Assembly (NCBI GenBank): GCA_034509735.1
Contig: JACGWO010000004.1
Span: 26,393,395-26,457,394, forward strand
From: Sesamum alatum
Lineage: Eukaryota > Streptophyta > Magnoliopsida > Lamiales > Pedaliaceae
Direction: 5' to 3'
Length of the DNA stretch: 64,000 bases
The notes under the pieces were generated by a model. That model ran no database searches and was not told where the DNA came from. It saw only the letters and a program-made list of their open reading frames with translations. Of this stretch, positions 22,990 through 34,309 are shown piece after piece. The stretch's first letter is position 1, and every line of letters starts with the position of its first letter. A program made the translations under genes and the position numbers.

Positions 22990-23800
22990 ATATAACTATG
23001 GTTAGTTGACATGGTTAATAATAAAGAGTTGTAGTAAATAATCATTGATTACGGGCATGCAACGATTGTTGGCCGTAGTTTTTGCGAGGGTGACTAAAAT
23101 ATTTGTCATGGCTAAAAGTCATAACAAATATTTTACCATAACTCTTAGCCGTGACAAATAAATTTTTCATGATGAAAAAACTAATTTTTTGCATCGATTT
23201 TATTTAACTATGATTAATAATAATTATTTATCACGATCTTTAATCATAACTATTAATACTATATTTAATAGTAACTTTTTTGGTTGCGCACGTTGTGGCG
23301 CACAGTCATCTCCTACGTGCAAGAAACCTGTGTACAGTGTACACCTTTCTAGAGAATTTAAAATATCCTTTCGGTTCGTTGTGTAATTTGTAGTTTTCAG
23401 AAAAAAAAAAATATGTATTTTAAATTTTGTATAAATTTTTATGTGCAGTGAAAATTATTTGGATTAATTAATGAGAGTAAATTTAATATTGAAAGGTGTT
23501 GTCAAACCAATAAATTTTTAATGAGAGTACATATAAACGAATATATTTTTACTTTAATTTTTCTTTCATAAATTGAAAACTGGAAATCAAAACACAAACA
23601 GATCAAACAGGCCGGCATGAAAATTATTTTTTTGCTATGGTTATAAGCCATGACAAATATTTAGCTACGGTTGTTAGCCACGGCAAATGTTTTATTCACA
23701 GTCGCAAAAACCACGGCCAACAACAGTTGCGTGACCGTAGTCAATGACTATTTACCACGAATATTTATTTTTAACAATGAAATTAGCTATGATTAAATAT
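22990..23800. mobile_element. Inverted-repeat element of about 0.8 kb
   Basis: Left arm (about 23,020-23,160) and right arm (about 23,630-23,765) are inverted copies: GATTGTTGGCCGTAGTTTTTGCGAGG at left is matched, inverted, by the run from CGCAAAAACCACGG to CAACAACAG at right. Both arms also hold the AAATATTTGTCATGGCT phrase. No coding frame was found. The exact ends and target duplication were not resolved; the right side abuts CACTA element A. Confidence 0.6.
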
Positions 23801-23869
23801 TATATTAATTCTTATAATAATTGAACATACACTACAAAAAAAAAGTTTTATTGAGACTGCTTTTGGGAC

Positions 23870-24350
23870 GGAGGTTAGGACAGTATGTTGTCTCATTTCA
23901 ATGTTGGAACAGAATTTGGGACGATGTTGGGGCGAAATAATATCGGTCCAAAAAAGCCCTGTCCCAAAATATTTGGGACGATTTTGGGACAGATTTTGGC
24001 AACCGTCCCAAAATTTGGAATGACATTTGGGACAGCCTAACAAGCCCTCCCAAAATATGTCCAAAGGACGGATAATTTAAATAACAGTTTGGGACGGCAT
24101 GACGGATGGTGTGGGACGGATCGTCGTTCCAAATTCCATCTCTAATTTTAAACCGGACATATTAATACTGAAACGATTATTGGGACGATGTTTGGAACAC
24201 GTTTTTATTTTTATTTGGGACGACCTTACGGACGGTTTGGGATGAAATTCTTAAATCGGACGTATTATTTTTGGAACAATCGTTGGGACGGTGTTTGGGA
24301 CATGACCTTTTCTTTTTTATTTGGGATAAAATGTCATTCCAAATTCTGTC
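23870..24350. repeat. Subterminal repeats of CACTA A, TNP1 side
   Basis: There are more than a dozen copies of (T)TTGGGACG(G/A) and its complement CGTCCCAAA, in both orientations. Subterminal repeats of this kind are the binding sites of the TNPA-type protein in En/Spm elements. Confidence 0.85.
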
Positions 24351-24526
24351 CCTAATTTTAATTAATTTTAAAAATAATTCGATTGCATTTTCTTCTATAT
24401 TTTTTTTGTTAATATTGTATTAAATTTCTAATTGAAGACAACATTTCTTATACGAAAGAAATTCAAATTAGCCAAAATATATTGTATTGTTTACATCCGA
24501 ATGTCAAAAGAAAAACATAAAATATC

Positions 24527-26122
24527 CTAGTCTAACGGCTGGGGCGGATGCTGGTCGATGGGCTCATCCTCTGCTGACTGTTGCGTGGACTCCTCGACTG
24601 GGACGTCAGCAGTCGAGGATCGAGGTGGAACTATAGGTGGATGGTTGGGGAGCAACGTCGAGATCCCCATCTTGTCGAAGAGCACACCCAACATGAGCTT
24701 AATTTCCTGAAGTTGTGTTGAGATAGGAGGTTCTAGCGGTGGGGCAGCAGTGGACGTCGAGGCTGTGTGGTCTGTGGTCCATGGGCGAGCAACGTCTGAT
24801 GTGAATACCTCGGACCCCATGCTAAAAACTCGGCCCCGTTTCCTCCCCCCAGCCGCCTCGGCCCAAAGTTGTTCCTCCTCTAGTGTTGTGATAACAGCAA
24901 TTGATGAGGCACCCTCCTCTGGTGGCGTCAGCTGTGAGGTACACTCCTCGAGCATCTTCTGATATGTCTCCTGAAAATAAGTAAGATATGACACGTTAGT
25001 AAATAATTAATATTATTTTTAAAAAAAAAATTATAACTTACTGCCACTTCCTCTGCCTGCTAGCCGCTCCAACTGTCATCCGCTTTCTTTTTGTAGCAGT
25101 CAGCAAACACCTCCATACGCCGAGGTGCGTGGCCAAGCCGAATCTCCTGCACAGATATTTTAAAATGTTAGACATTTGCAGAAAAAAATATTATTGAAAA
25201 TAATTAAACTTATTCAAAATCAAATTTACTCACTAGTTTTCTCTTGTGCTCGTCCATTGAGGAGGACCCTCCACGGTAGATGGTGTTGGCTGCTGGGTTA
25301 GCCAGTCGGTTAGCCTTGTTCTGGGCTGATCTCTTCTTGAATTCATCTGATGCCCAGTACACCAGAAGGCCAGCCCAAACATCATCCGACAACCATTCGG
25401 GCTGCTTATTTGCTTTTCTAGCTTCATTGAATTTTTTACTAATCCATTTGCCGGCGTACGGGTTGAAGAAGGATCTCACCGTTTCATCCGGGTAGTCCCA
25501 CCTATATATCCGCTGCAAGACAAGAAACATATAGAATAATTAGTAAGAGATGTATAAATAAAATATAATTTTGCATACAATTACGAAGAAAGTTGAGTAC
25601 TATATACTTTAAGCTCATCAAACCAAAAGTTCTTTTGGGATTTCGGGATTTCTCTATAGGAGGGCCATGGGTGCGTGTAGTGACCCGAAACCACATTACC
25701 AATGCATGAGTGAAATGTCCTTTTATGCCTGTTATTGTTTGTGTTTACTTGTATCAGTAATGCAATATATCAATTTATATTATATGTTTTAAAAAATAAG
25801 GAAATGAAAAACCACTTACGGTACATCATCACCTCTGATGAACCTACGAGGACGTGGACGCATGGCAGGTGGAGGCGCAGTTGAGGATAGGCTGGGGGAA
25901 GGGTCGGAGGAGCTGCTAGCCTGTGATGTTCGGGGCGTCGGGTCCACCGACGGGTTCCGTGATGCTGTGGGCACTGAAGGAGGGCCTGGAGGTGGTGCAA
26001 TTGGGTGTGTCGATGCTTCCAGAGCATCATAAGTATCAAGGGTAGGTGGTCAAACCACCTGCCCACGCCGAAGTCCACGTCCCCTGCCACGTCCCGGGGG
26101 CGGTGGAGCAGATCCTCGAGTC
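24527..26122 (-). pseudogene. TNP1-like (plant transposase_24 type) gene of CACTA A
   Basis: In CACTA elements this product is thought to bind the subterminal repeats. Exons on the minus strand: exon 1 from ATG at 26,122 (TRGSAPPPGRGRGRG) through a Pro/Ser-rich stretch to FIRGDDVP with a GTAAGT donor near 25,821. The next exon contains HYTHPWPSYREIPKSQKNFW (about 25,685-25,610). Another runs from IYRWDYPDETVRSFF through AGLLVYWASDEFKKRSAQNK to YRGGSSSMDEHKRK (25,515-25,230). Then come EIRLGHAPRRMEVFAD (about 25,150) and a last exon with GGRKRGRVFSMGSEVF (24,985-24,527). This fits plant transposase PF03004. In-frame stops occur in exon 1 (about 26,060) and the fourth exon (about 25,060), so it is probably inactive. 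Confidence 0.8.
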
Positions 26123-26159
26123 ATACCTATCATAAGCGTGACCTTCAATTTAGGAGACA

Positions 26160-27992
26160 ACATATACTCTCAATAATAATATATTGAATGTGACTAATCA
26201 CTGCTATAATCTAATAAGTAGGGGATACATATATGTTAGTGTCAGTGAGGCACTGATTCAAAGGTAAGGTTAATATTCTAAAACTCTTACTTTAATAGAA
26301 AACTCTTACTTTAAATCATCAATAATGCAACAACTTGACATGTGGGTTTCATAATTTCTCTTATGAGATGCATAAGTTATAAACAATTCCAACTCCAATA
26401 AAACTAGGGACAAGTTTAGAAAGTTGGAATCAGTCCTTTCAGATCACAATGAAAGAATTCAAAATGAGAAAACTAGCCAAATCAAAGATTCAATAAAAAA
26501 TAGGAGGTATGATACAACTTAAACTCCGATGCATTATTAAGTAGACAATCAGTTGGTCATTATGAATTTATGTTTCGAAGTCAGCAGTCCGCAGATTCTA
26601 TCATCGATCTAACTGAGCTTTTAATTATTTTCTTAGATTCTCTTGTTCATTATAATATATCTCATCTAAAAACTCAGTTAGATTAACAATGCTTTACTTA
26701 AACTTTAATAGATTAGCACACCCACCTTGAGGAAATGCAACACTTCTTTGACACTTATTCAGATTGCATAAACGATCAAAAATCTTTAAGGTAATTAAAT
26801 TACTCATCACACATTAACTTTACAAGCATAACATGAATTGATTGAACTGAAACTATAAGTTATCCATGTCAAGAAAATGCATTGTTTTTTTTATGTTTAC
26901 GTGGTTAGGCTTTTAGCAAGACTGTTGGAGTTCATAGGCAAAGTACTATCTACTTTCTTTCATCCAAAATTCACTGTAAGCATCTTGTCCCTTATGCATA
27001 TGGTGTCACACCTTCACAAACTTCTTTATTCCATCCACATAGCCTAACATTGCACAGATAGCTTTTTATACCCAGAAATTATGAAAAGATTTCACCCACC
27101 ATTTCTTATATTTCTCAATAATTTTCATCTCATGATTCACTATGTTTCTTTGATGCTTGTGTCAAGGTCCTCTAAGAGAATAGCATTTGTCAAGGGTGTG
27201 TTACCGTATTTGTCTTGTCTGTCACATATATATGCATTTGACCACCCTAAACCGAGTCCCTCATTCATAGCCACTATCCTTTTCTACCAAGGCACACCAA
27301 TTGATCTATGACTACAGTTTCTATTGCATGACTCTCACTTCTGTATAATCCCAATTTTAATTATCTCCTATATAGACCTTTTTCTTCATCATAATTCTGA
27401 CAGGCAATTTCATAATATAATGATACTAACTAGTAATTTTAGAGGGTCTCTATGCATATGCATATGCAATTTTAGAGGGTCTCTATGCATCTATGACCAA
27501 AGAAGAACTCAAATAAAAATATCATCTAGTTGCAGCAGCAGAGATGCAACAAAAATAAACCAGCTCTAGTACCCACAGGTAACAGCACAAGGTAGACACA
27601 AAAAAGTCTGTTTTCTTCATGAGACCAAAGAGAAAAACACACGACATATTTGGCCCAAGAAAAAGCAACGTCCAGAATGAGAAAAATTAGTTATTCCCCA
27701 GAACAGAAACCAGTAAGAAGACAACATTTGTTCTTATAATATATTATACCAAGACTATAATAATGCCACACAATATCTCATAAGCCCGGAACTCAAAGTA
27801 TCTATTAGCCCTGGATGGGAGAAGACTTAACAAAAACTCATGCTTAACCAGATAAGAAGCATTAGCAACTGCAGAAGAAGAAAACCAGAAAGTGGTAACG
27901 AAAAGCAGAAGTTAGCAAATACTGAGCATGCCTAAGGGGGAAAAAACTTAAGGAAGATTGCTAAGCAAATCTTGGCAAGAGAAGGAATAGAC
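26160..27992 (-). other. Intron-like sequence between captured exon and TNP1-like gene
   Basis: This AT-rich stretch has no recognisable exon. It contains a short direct repeat of ATTTTAGAGGGTCTCTATGCAT near 27,440-27,492. By position it is either intron of the captured host gene, brought in with the exon, or CACTA filler. I did not recognise a further exon of the host gene. Confidence 0.45.
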
Positions 27993-28187
27993 CTTTTAGA
28001 GGCCTCCAACTTCTGTCTCAGCTCAGCAATCTCAGCTTCTGAGGCAGCTAATCTCTGTTGAGCTATTACTTCAGCTTCAATTACAACTTTAACTCGCAAC
28101 TCCAAATTGCGTTCATCAAGAGAAGACTTAAGGCCCTGAACATGAGCCCATGCCTTGATCTCAGAACTTCTAGCTTCACTAACTTCC
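27993..28187 (-). CDS. Captured host exon, BRE1/HUB-like coiled coil
   Basis: A 195-bp exon on the minus strand is framed by a TTCTTTGCAG acceptor (ending 28,188) and an AAAAG/GTCTATT donor (from 27,992). It has no stop and reads EVSEARSSEIKAWAHV, then SLDERNLELRVK, then QQRLAASEAEIAELRQKLEA: a charged heptad-rich coiled coil. From memory of the family it resembles the coiled-coil region of plant BRE1-like histone H2B ubiquitin E3 ligases (HUB1/HUB2). Both ends are phase 2. Nothing else in the CACTA family has such a domain, so I infer transduplication of genomic host DNA with its intron edges. Assignment to HUB1 versus HUB2 is not possible here; another coiled-coil gene is the alternative. 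Confidence 0.6.
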
Positions 28188-28374
28188 CTGCAAAGAACAC
28201 ACGATGTTCCTTTCCAAAACCCAAAGCCAAAAGAAGTACTCTAACAAACCATAAATAATAAAAGTCTTAAGTTAAATCCAATAAGAAACAAAAATGAAAA
28301 GCATAAGTAGATAAACAAAAAACAACCAGCAACACCAAATCGTCCTCAGACAATGTTATACGAACTGTACGTAC

Positions 28375-28514
28375 CTTGAGAGTTCAGACAATCCGAAGCG
28401 AATCAGTAGAGAGATGGGCGTGGTGCGGCTGAGCGTGGTGCGGCGGTGCAGCTGAGCGTGGTGCGGCGGTGCGGCTGAGCGTCTGAGCGGTAGAGCGGCG
28501 GAGTGGCTGAACAT
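28375..28514 (-). CDS. GC-rich first exon able to splice in frame to the captured exon
   Basis: An ATG at 28,514 opens 46 codons without a stop (beginning MFSHSAALPLRRSAAPP), ending at a strong donor CTCAAG/GTACGTAC at 28,375/28,374. The product is rich in Arg, Ser, Thr and Ala, with only one acidic residue, near its end, like an organelle presequence. It ends in phase 2, exactly what the acceptor of 28,187 needs, so the two exons join in frame. It is built from GGTGCGGCTGAGCGTGGTGC-like repeats. It may instead be a 5' leader of the TNP1 gene, since CACTA B has a GC-rich block in the same place (36,900-37,250). There is no evidence of expression. Confidence 0.4.
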
Positions 28515-28540
28515 CGGTGCGGCTGAGCGTGGTGCTAGTT
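28400..28540. repeat. GC-rich degenerate tandem repeat
   Basis: About six to seven copies of a GTGCGGCTGAGCGTG-like unit of 15-20 bp, in sharp contrast to the AT-rich surroundings. A 15-base G run follows at about 28,565. Confidence 0.75.
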
Positions 28541-28678
28541 GAGGGAGAGAAGGGCTAGGGTTTTGGGGGGGGGGGGGGGAATAAATGCTGAAACAAACAT
28601 ACTGGTTGAGGGAGAGAGGAACAGAGAGACAAACAGAGGTTACTGTAAATGTGTTCTCAGTTCTTGGTATTTACTTAT

Positions 28679-31056
28679 TTACCTAATAAATGTATAAATT
28701 ACTAATATTGGGTACATCCACCTATACTGCACGGGTCCTCCCACACGTGCCTCGTATGGCAGGTGAACAATGAGGTGCTCCATTGAGTCGAAGAAAGCTG
28801 GAGAAAATATTTTCTCAAGATTGCACATGATTACAGCGACATTATCTTCTAACTCCTGCACTTTCTTGACATCTAGCGTGGTTGAGCATAGAACTTGAAA
28901 TAAAAGGTTTACCTCCGTCAACACACTCCACACAAACTCCTGAACCATCTCACGGAAGGCAACCGGGATTAATTTCTGCATGAAGACGTGACAATCATGG
29001 CTTTTCATGCCATGCAACCTCAACTATGTCATGTCGACGCATCTAGCAAGGTTAGATGCGTAACCATCAGGAAACCTCAAACACTTCACCCACTCACATA
29101 TCCTTCTCTTCTGATCCTTTGTCAGGGTATATGAGGCTTTAGGCATAGCATTCGGTTTGCGTTCATCAACCTCAAGCTCTGGGCGATTACATATGTTCTT
29201 TAAATTCTTTCGTGCATTCAGATTGTCCTTTGTTTTTCCCTTGATGTCCATTACGGTGTTGAAGATGTTGTCAAACACATTCTTCTCAATGTGCATGACA
29301 TCAAGGTTGTGCTGTATCAAGTGCGTGTCCCAGTACGGAAGATCCCAGAAGATACTTTTCTTAGTCCACTTGTGGACATTGCCGTAACCTGGTGGGTGTG
29401 TTAATGGTTCTTCAACTGCAGTACTATACTGCTCGACCCTACAACGAATCTCCTCTCCTGTTAGCCTCGGCCGTGCAATCTTCCTTTCCTGTTGATTTTT
29501 GGTGAATGATCTCTTGTTCTTCCTATACAAATGGTCATGGGGCAGAAACTGTCTGTGACAATCAAAATAGCACGCCTTCCTCCCATGTCGTAGATAGAAT
29601 GCCCGTGTATCCTCCATACAAACAGGGCATCCCATAATACTCGCGGTACTCCATCCAGACGTCATCCCATAGGCAGGCAAGTCATTGATGGTCCACATCA
29701 AGGCTGCACGCATCATGAATGCCTGGTTTGTAGCGTGGTCGTGAGTCAATACACCTACATGTCACAATTGAAGTAGCTCCTCGATCAAGGGCCCTAGGTA
29801 CACATCAATAAGACGTTTCGGATTAGACGGGCCAGGGATCACCATCGTCAAGAACATATATTCGGACTTCATACACATCCTAGGTGGGAGATCGTATGGT
29901 GTCAGGATAACTGGCAACATGAATATGTGCGGCCATACTGCCCGTATGGTGCAAAACCCATCAGTGCACAGACCCAATCTAACATTACGAGGCTCAACTG
30001 CAAAATCAGGGTATGACTGGTCGAAATGTCTCCATGCCTCAGCATCAGAAGGATGGCACATGGAGCCCTCCTCGGTTTGATGACAAGCATGCCACGTCAT
30101 GTGCTCAGCCGTCGCTGGTGAAGCATACAACCTTTGCAGTCGAGGAGTCAGTGGCAAGTACCTAAGGACGGCATACGGAGACTTCTTCGTTGGGGGTTTC
30201 GGTCCCTAGTCGGTTTGTACCGCGGATCCTCACAGAACTTGTAATAATTTAGATCAATATCATTCTTCCAATACAGCATGCAACCATTCTTACATGCATG
30301 AATCTTCTCCATAGGCAAACCCAAATCTCGTATCAATTTTTTCGTGTTGTAGTAATCAGAAAGGAGGGTGTGATCGCGGGGTAATAGGTCACTAGCCCAC
30401 TGGGACACCTGATTGTAGCATCTCTCAGACATGTTATTCTCGGCCTTGATGTTAACCAACCGGGCAACCGCCGACAACTAGGACTCATCACAATCATCGT
30501 ACAACGGTTGATCGGCTGCGCGCACTACATCAAAAAATCAGTCCGATAATTTGGACACATCATATCCATACGAACTAGGGTCGGCCTTACCACCATCGGA
30601 AGGAAAAGAACTGTAGGTTCCCACGGGTTCAGGCTCAGGAGGCGCCAAGAAAAAGTGTGGCCTAGCAGCATCATAAACCATCCGCTGGTCCCAATTCATT
30701 TGCTCATAATCACCCCAATGCGTCGCCATGTCAGGTGCAACAGAAGTCTCCACAGAAACTGGTGCAGGCGGATCATCATAATAATCTAACACTTGAGCCT
30801 CGCCATGAGCAGTCCAATTGTAGTATCCCTCCACAAATCCTTTCATACACAAGTTGTACATAACCTCGTCCGTCGTTTTGAACACACGATTTCTGCACTT
30901 ACGACACGGGCACTTAATTTTCTCGCGGTTCATATATGCTTGCTGATCTATAGCCCAATTTACGAATTCCCGAACACCATCCTCAAACTCCTGCCAAGCT
31001 GCTAAATTTTCGGGAAGGTACTTCTCATACATCCACCTCCTCGTTTGTCTTAACAT
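28679..31056 (-). pseudogene. TNP2-type transposase of CACTA A, nearly intact but truncated
   Basis: TNP2/TNPD cuts the ends of CACTA transposons. From ATG at 31,056, a transposase-associated domain comes first (MNREKIKCPCRKCRNRVF, GYYNWTAHGE). The middle has KNGCMLYWKNDIDLNYYKFC and PRYKPTRDRNPQRRS. The Transposase_21 (PF02992) core follows (30,160-29,024: LTPRLQRLYASPATAEHMTW, HPSDAEAWRHFDQSYPDFA, NVRLGLCTDGF, YDLPPRMCMK, LPYWDTHLIQHNLDVMHIEK). A DUF4218 start comes last (HGMKSHDCHVFMQKLIPVAF to GGPVQYRWMYP). Only four in-frame stops (about 30,538, 30,478, 29,762, 29,024) and one frame change (about 30,150) were found. The DUF4218 domain stops short near 28,700; the sequence beyond is unrelated, next to the captured host segment. 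Confidence 0.9.
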
Positions 31057-31329
31057 ATTTACCTAACTATATAAAAATACAGCATATATTAATTGCAAAC
31101 ACCTAAAAAGTTATTGATAATATATTAAGAACAAGAACAACATCACAATTTAAATGATCACATTATTTTGTACCTGTATAATGAAGCACCTCCACCACCT
31201 TAATTTTCAGAAAGGAATGATCGACGACAAAATAGATATTTTTAGAGCTTGATAAGTTTCACAAATAAGAAGAATGCAATTGAATGGCAATGCAAATGAG
31301 ATGGAGCACAACTATTTATAGACATTTTT

Positions 31330-31880
31330 TGGGCAGATCTTGGGACGGCATTTGGGACGGCATTTGGGACGGCATTTGGGACGACATTTGGGACGGAAAA
31401 GATCCGTTGTAATATAGCCGTTTAAATGTAGCTGTTAAGATTTGGGACAGTATTTGGGACTACATTGGGACTAAATTATATAGTCGTTATAAAGTAGCCG
31501 TTATATTGTTGGGACGAAAATTGGGGCGGCTATTGGGACTACAGTTTGTCGCAAAAAAGGATCATCACCCTACCGTTCCAATTAAATTTTTGGTCGTCCC
31601 AAATGTTGTGTCTAAGTTGGGAGGGATCACATGTCGTCCCAAACGTCGTCACAAACTATTTCCTACAAAAATATTGGAACGACATTTGAGACGATTTTGG
31701 GATAGTTACTTTTTTAGTGCTATATTCGGACGGAATTTGGGACGAACAATTTATTTTGGGATGATACTCGTTGGCATAAGACCTTCTGTTCCAAGTCTGT
31801 CCTAAATCGTCCCAATACGGTGCCAAAGTGGGACTACTATTGGGACCAATGTTGGCCATCCCAAAATTCCGTCCCAACAA
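31330..31880. repeat. Subterminal repeats of CACTA A, TNP2 side
   Basis: Repeated GGGACGGCATTTGGGACG-type units (four almost head to tail at 31,340-31,395) and inverted CGTCCCAAA copies run to the end. They are the same motif as at the other end. Confidence 0.9.
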
Positions 31881-32004
31881 CATCTTTTTTTTTTTGTAGT
31901 GATATTAGTTGATTTGATTAATTGATGTATTAAATATATTTGAATTTGAATGTATTGAATAATGTAATTAATCATATACTTTAGTAAAATATTCTTGTAC
32001 CTTG

Positions 32005-32248
32005 CATTTTGAATGCCATATTGGTACATATTAATCATGGGGCAAAATTTTATTTTTAATCCTATGTTTATAGTGTCGGTGTGTCACTTTTTAGTTCTTT
32101 TTCTTTTGAATAAACACATTTAATCCTTTAAATATGCTAATATTAAAAAAAATAATTCTTGAACTATGTTGTAAATAAATGTAGGCCTGTAATTAGATAT
32201 ATACAATACATTTAGTCCTGTAATTCTTATTTAAAATGACACCTTTTA
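32005..32248. repeat. Unclassified repeat, copy 2 (empty site)
   Basis: This matches 84-577 without the MITE: at 32,172-32,181 a single TAAATAAATG is followed at once by TAGGCCTGTAATTAGATAT. It serves as the unoccupied control for the insertion at 260-500. No coding sequence. Confidence 0.8.
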
Positions 32249-32447
32249 GTCTTGAGATGGCCAACACAGGAACGACTTGGCTGGAAAAATAGCATGGTGT
32301 TCGAGCAATTTTTTATGCAAGTGTGATATGAATAAAACATTAAATACATATTTCTAATTCTACAACCCCAAATTCCCCTATTGATATGCAGCCCTACTTT
32401 ATCCTCCTAATCATATAGAAGACCTAATTACAAAATAGTGTTATTTA

Positions 32448-32823
32448 TAACAGTGGCAACAAGGCAGGTTTGGGTGGACTTGGGACCCGCCCAGTCAACT
32501 CCGTGAAGGATCGGGGACCCACCCCGCCCCGACTTTTTTTGCACCCCACCATGCCCCGTCTCGGTAGAAAACCCGCCAGGGTGGGTCTAACCCGGTAGAC
32601 CCGGTTATATTTTTTTTAATTCTTTTGTTTGTTCTAAAAAATATTTAAAAAAAAAAGAAAAATTGCAACATATCAAGGAGCCGGGACCCGCCCCGGACCC
32701 GGGCGGGTCCTAATTGTTAGGACCATTACGCGTCCCGTCTCTAAATATTTGGACCTGAACCCGCTCCTAATGGGGTGGGTCCGGAACGGGTCCTGCCGGG
32801 TTCGGGTCTTTTTGTCACCCCTA
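32448..32823. mobile_element. hAT-like non-autonomous element, 376 bp
   Basis: It is flanked by a perfect 8-bp duplication GTTATTTA (32,440-32,447 and 32,824-32,831). The ends TAACAGTGGCAACAAGG and (inverted right end) TAGGGGTGACAAAAAG agree at about 12 of 16 places. Inside are CCCGGTAGACCCGG, GGGACCCGCCCCGGACCC and similar. An 8-bp duplication and short imperfect ends indicate hAT. It has no coding sequence. Confidence 0.85.
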
Positions 32824-33419
32824 GTTATTTACTTACCATATTCGAAAATTGAATCTGAAGTTTTATCTCTATTGCGCAACATTCTTCACCGCGCACATTT
32901 TCTCTTGATGAACTAGGCCAACGACATATTTCAGATACCAAAATCCAAAAATTAATGTCTTGTTAATTGTAGGAGAGTGTCTTTATGTTTTATTTAATGA
33001 GATTTGTGGATGTTTTAGGGTTGGAAGAAACTATGTGATATTGCGTGAATATCAAATACAATAGAATTCAACAAGATCAATACAAAAAATAAGAATTAAA
33101 CAGAATATTATTTTATTGATAGAAGAATCGGGTACACAATCCATGATACGCAGTAATGGTACAAGTGTTTTCTCACTCTCCAAAAGTCCCTCTTCTTCTT
33201 CCAAGAGATAGTATTTATACTACTAATTTAAATAAGGTAAGTTGAGGACATTCTCTAAATCACCCCTAACCTAACCTTGGAAGTTATTTAAGGCAACATC
33301 ATGGGGGGGGGGGGGGGTTGAGTAATTTATCATATCCATCTTAATTACTCATATCCCATGATCATCTCTCTTATTTCATCCTTTGAGCTCATTACAAAAA
33401 AATGCGGGAATTGCAATGG

Positions 33420-34110
33420 AAATAGGAACAGATTTTTAACTTTTGGAAAGGTAAATAGATCACTGGATTCATTTGGACTGATAGTAGGAACGGTTCAAGA
33501 ACGGGAGGTAATCTGTGGCAAGGAAAGACGTTCCTAATAATTAAGAATGGTAACAGGCTGACCCTTCCAGTTTAGGCACGATTTTTGGCATACAAACTTT
33601 TTATCGTTCCTAATTACCTTTGTATGTATGAATTTATAATTTTTTTCATTTGGAACACCTTATAAATTTTTGGACTGGTCATATCAAAAGTAAATCATGC
33701 ACTTAGGAACGGTAGTTAGAACACATTTTGGAATTGTCAGCATAAGTTCCAGATATATTTAGCACTGTTTCTGGAATACGTCTTGGAACGGTCAGGTATA
33801 CAAGTTAGGAACGGTCACTGGAATACATTTTGGCGCGGTCCTTGGGAACGAATTTTTGTACTCCTAATTTGGAATACGACATTGGACCGGTTTTTGGTAT
33901 TGTATTTAGAACGAAAACCTAACCACGAAAGCATTGAATTTGGAATACATTTAGGAATGGTTTTTTCCTGAAGTTGGAATTCGTTTTACCCGCTTTTAGG
34001 AACGGTTCTCATATAAATTTGGAATGGTTGTTTAACCGGTAATAGGAACGGTCACTTCTTTAAAACAGTCAAAAATTGGAACGGTCTATAAGTGCTCCAG
34101 GACCGTGTAA
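33420..34110. repeat. Subterminal repeats of CACTA B, left side
   Basis: Many copies of GGAACGGTC, TAGGAACGG and CGTTCC(T/A)AAT occur in both orientations, spaced roughly 20-60 bp. They are the likely binding sites of the element's own TNP1-like protein. Confidence 0.85.
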
Positions 34111-34309
34111 AGTACCGTTCATAAATAATGAATTATTAATTTTTTTATAGTAATAATTATTATCATTAAAATATATATTAAATTATTAATAATATTTTGA
34201 ATTTGGTTTTATAATTATTATTTAAATATGAAAAAATGCATAATTTAGAAATAAAAATTATATTAAATAAGAATATTATCCAATTTAATTACAAAAATAA
34301 AAAAAAGTC

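Larger units (their letters stand above)
23830..31901 (-). mobile_element. CACTA (En/Spm) transposon A, 8,072 bp
   Basis: It begins CACTACAAAAAAAAAG and ends TTTTTTTTTTTGTAGTG, perfect inverted CACTA ends. ATA is repeated on each side (23,827-23,829; 31,902-31,904), the 3-bp duplication of this superfamily. Both ends are rich in TTTGGGACG motifs. On the minus strand it carries a TNP2-type transposase (31,056-28,679) and a TNP1-like gene (26,122-24,527), with host-derived sequence between. The clean ends and few coding breaks suggest a fairly recent insertion. Confidence 0.95.

Noticed and set aside
27081..27311. Open frame of 76 codons on the plus strand in CACTA A
   Set aside because: Hydrophobic, no recognisable domain, no splice or start context, and in intron-like sequence.
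31506..31805. Frame of 99 codons near the right end of CACTA A
   Set aside because: Its codons come from the GGGACG subterminal repeats; it is a by-product of the repeat.
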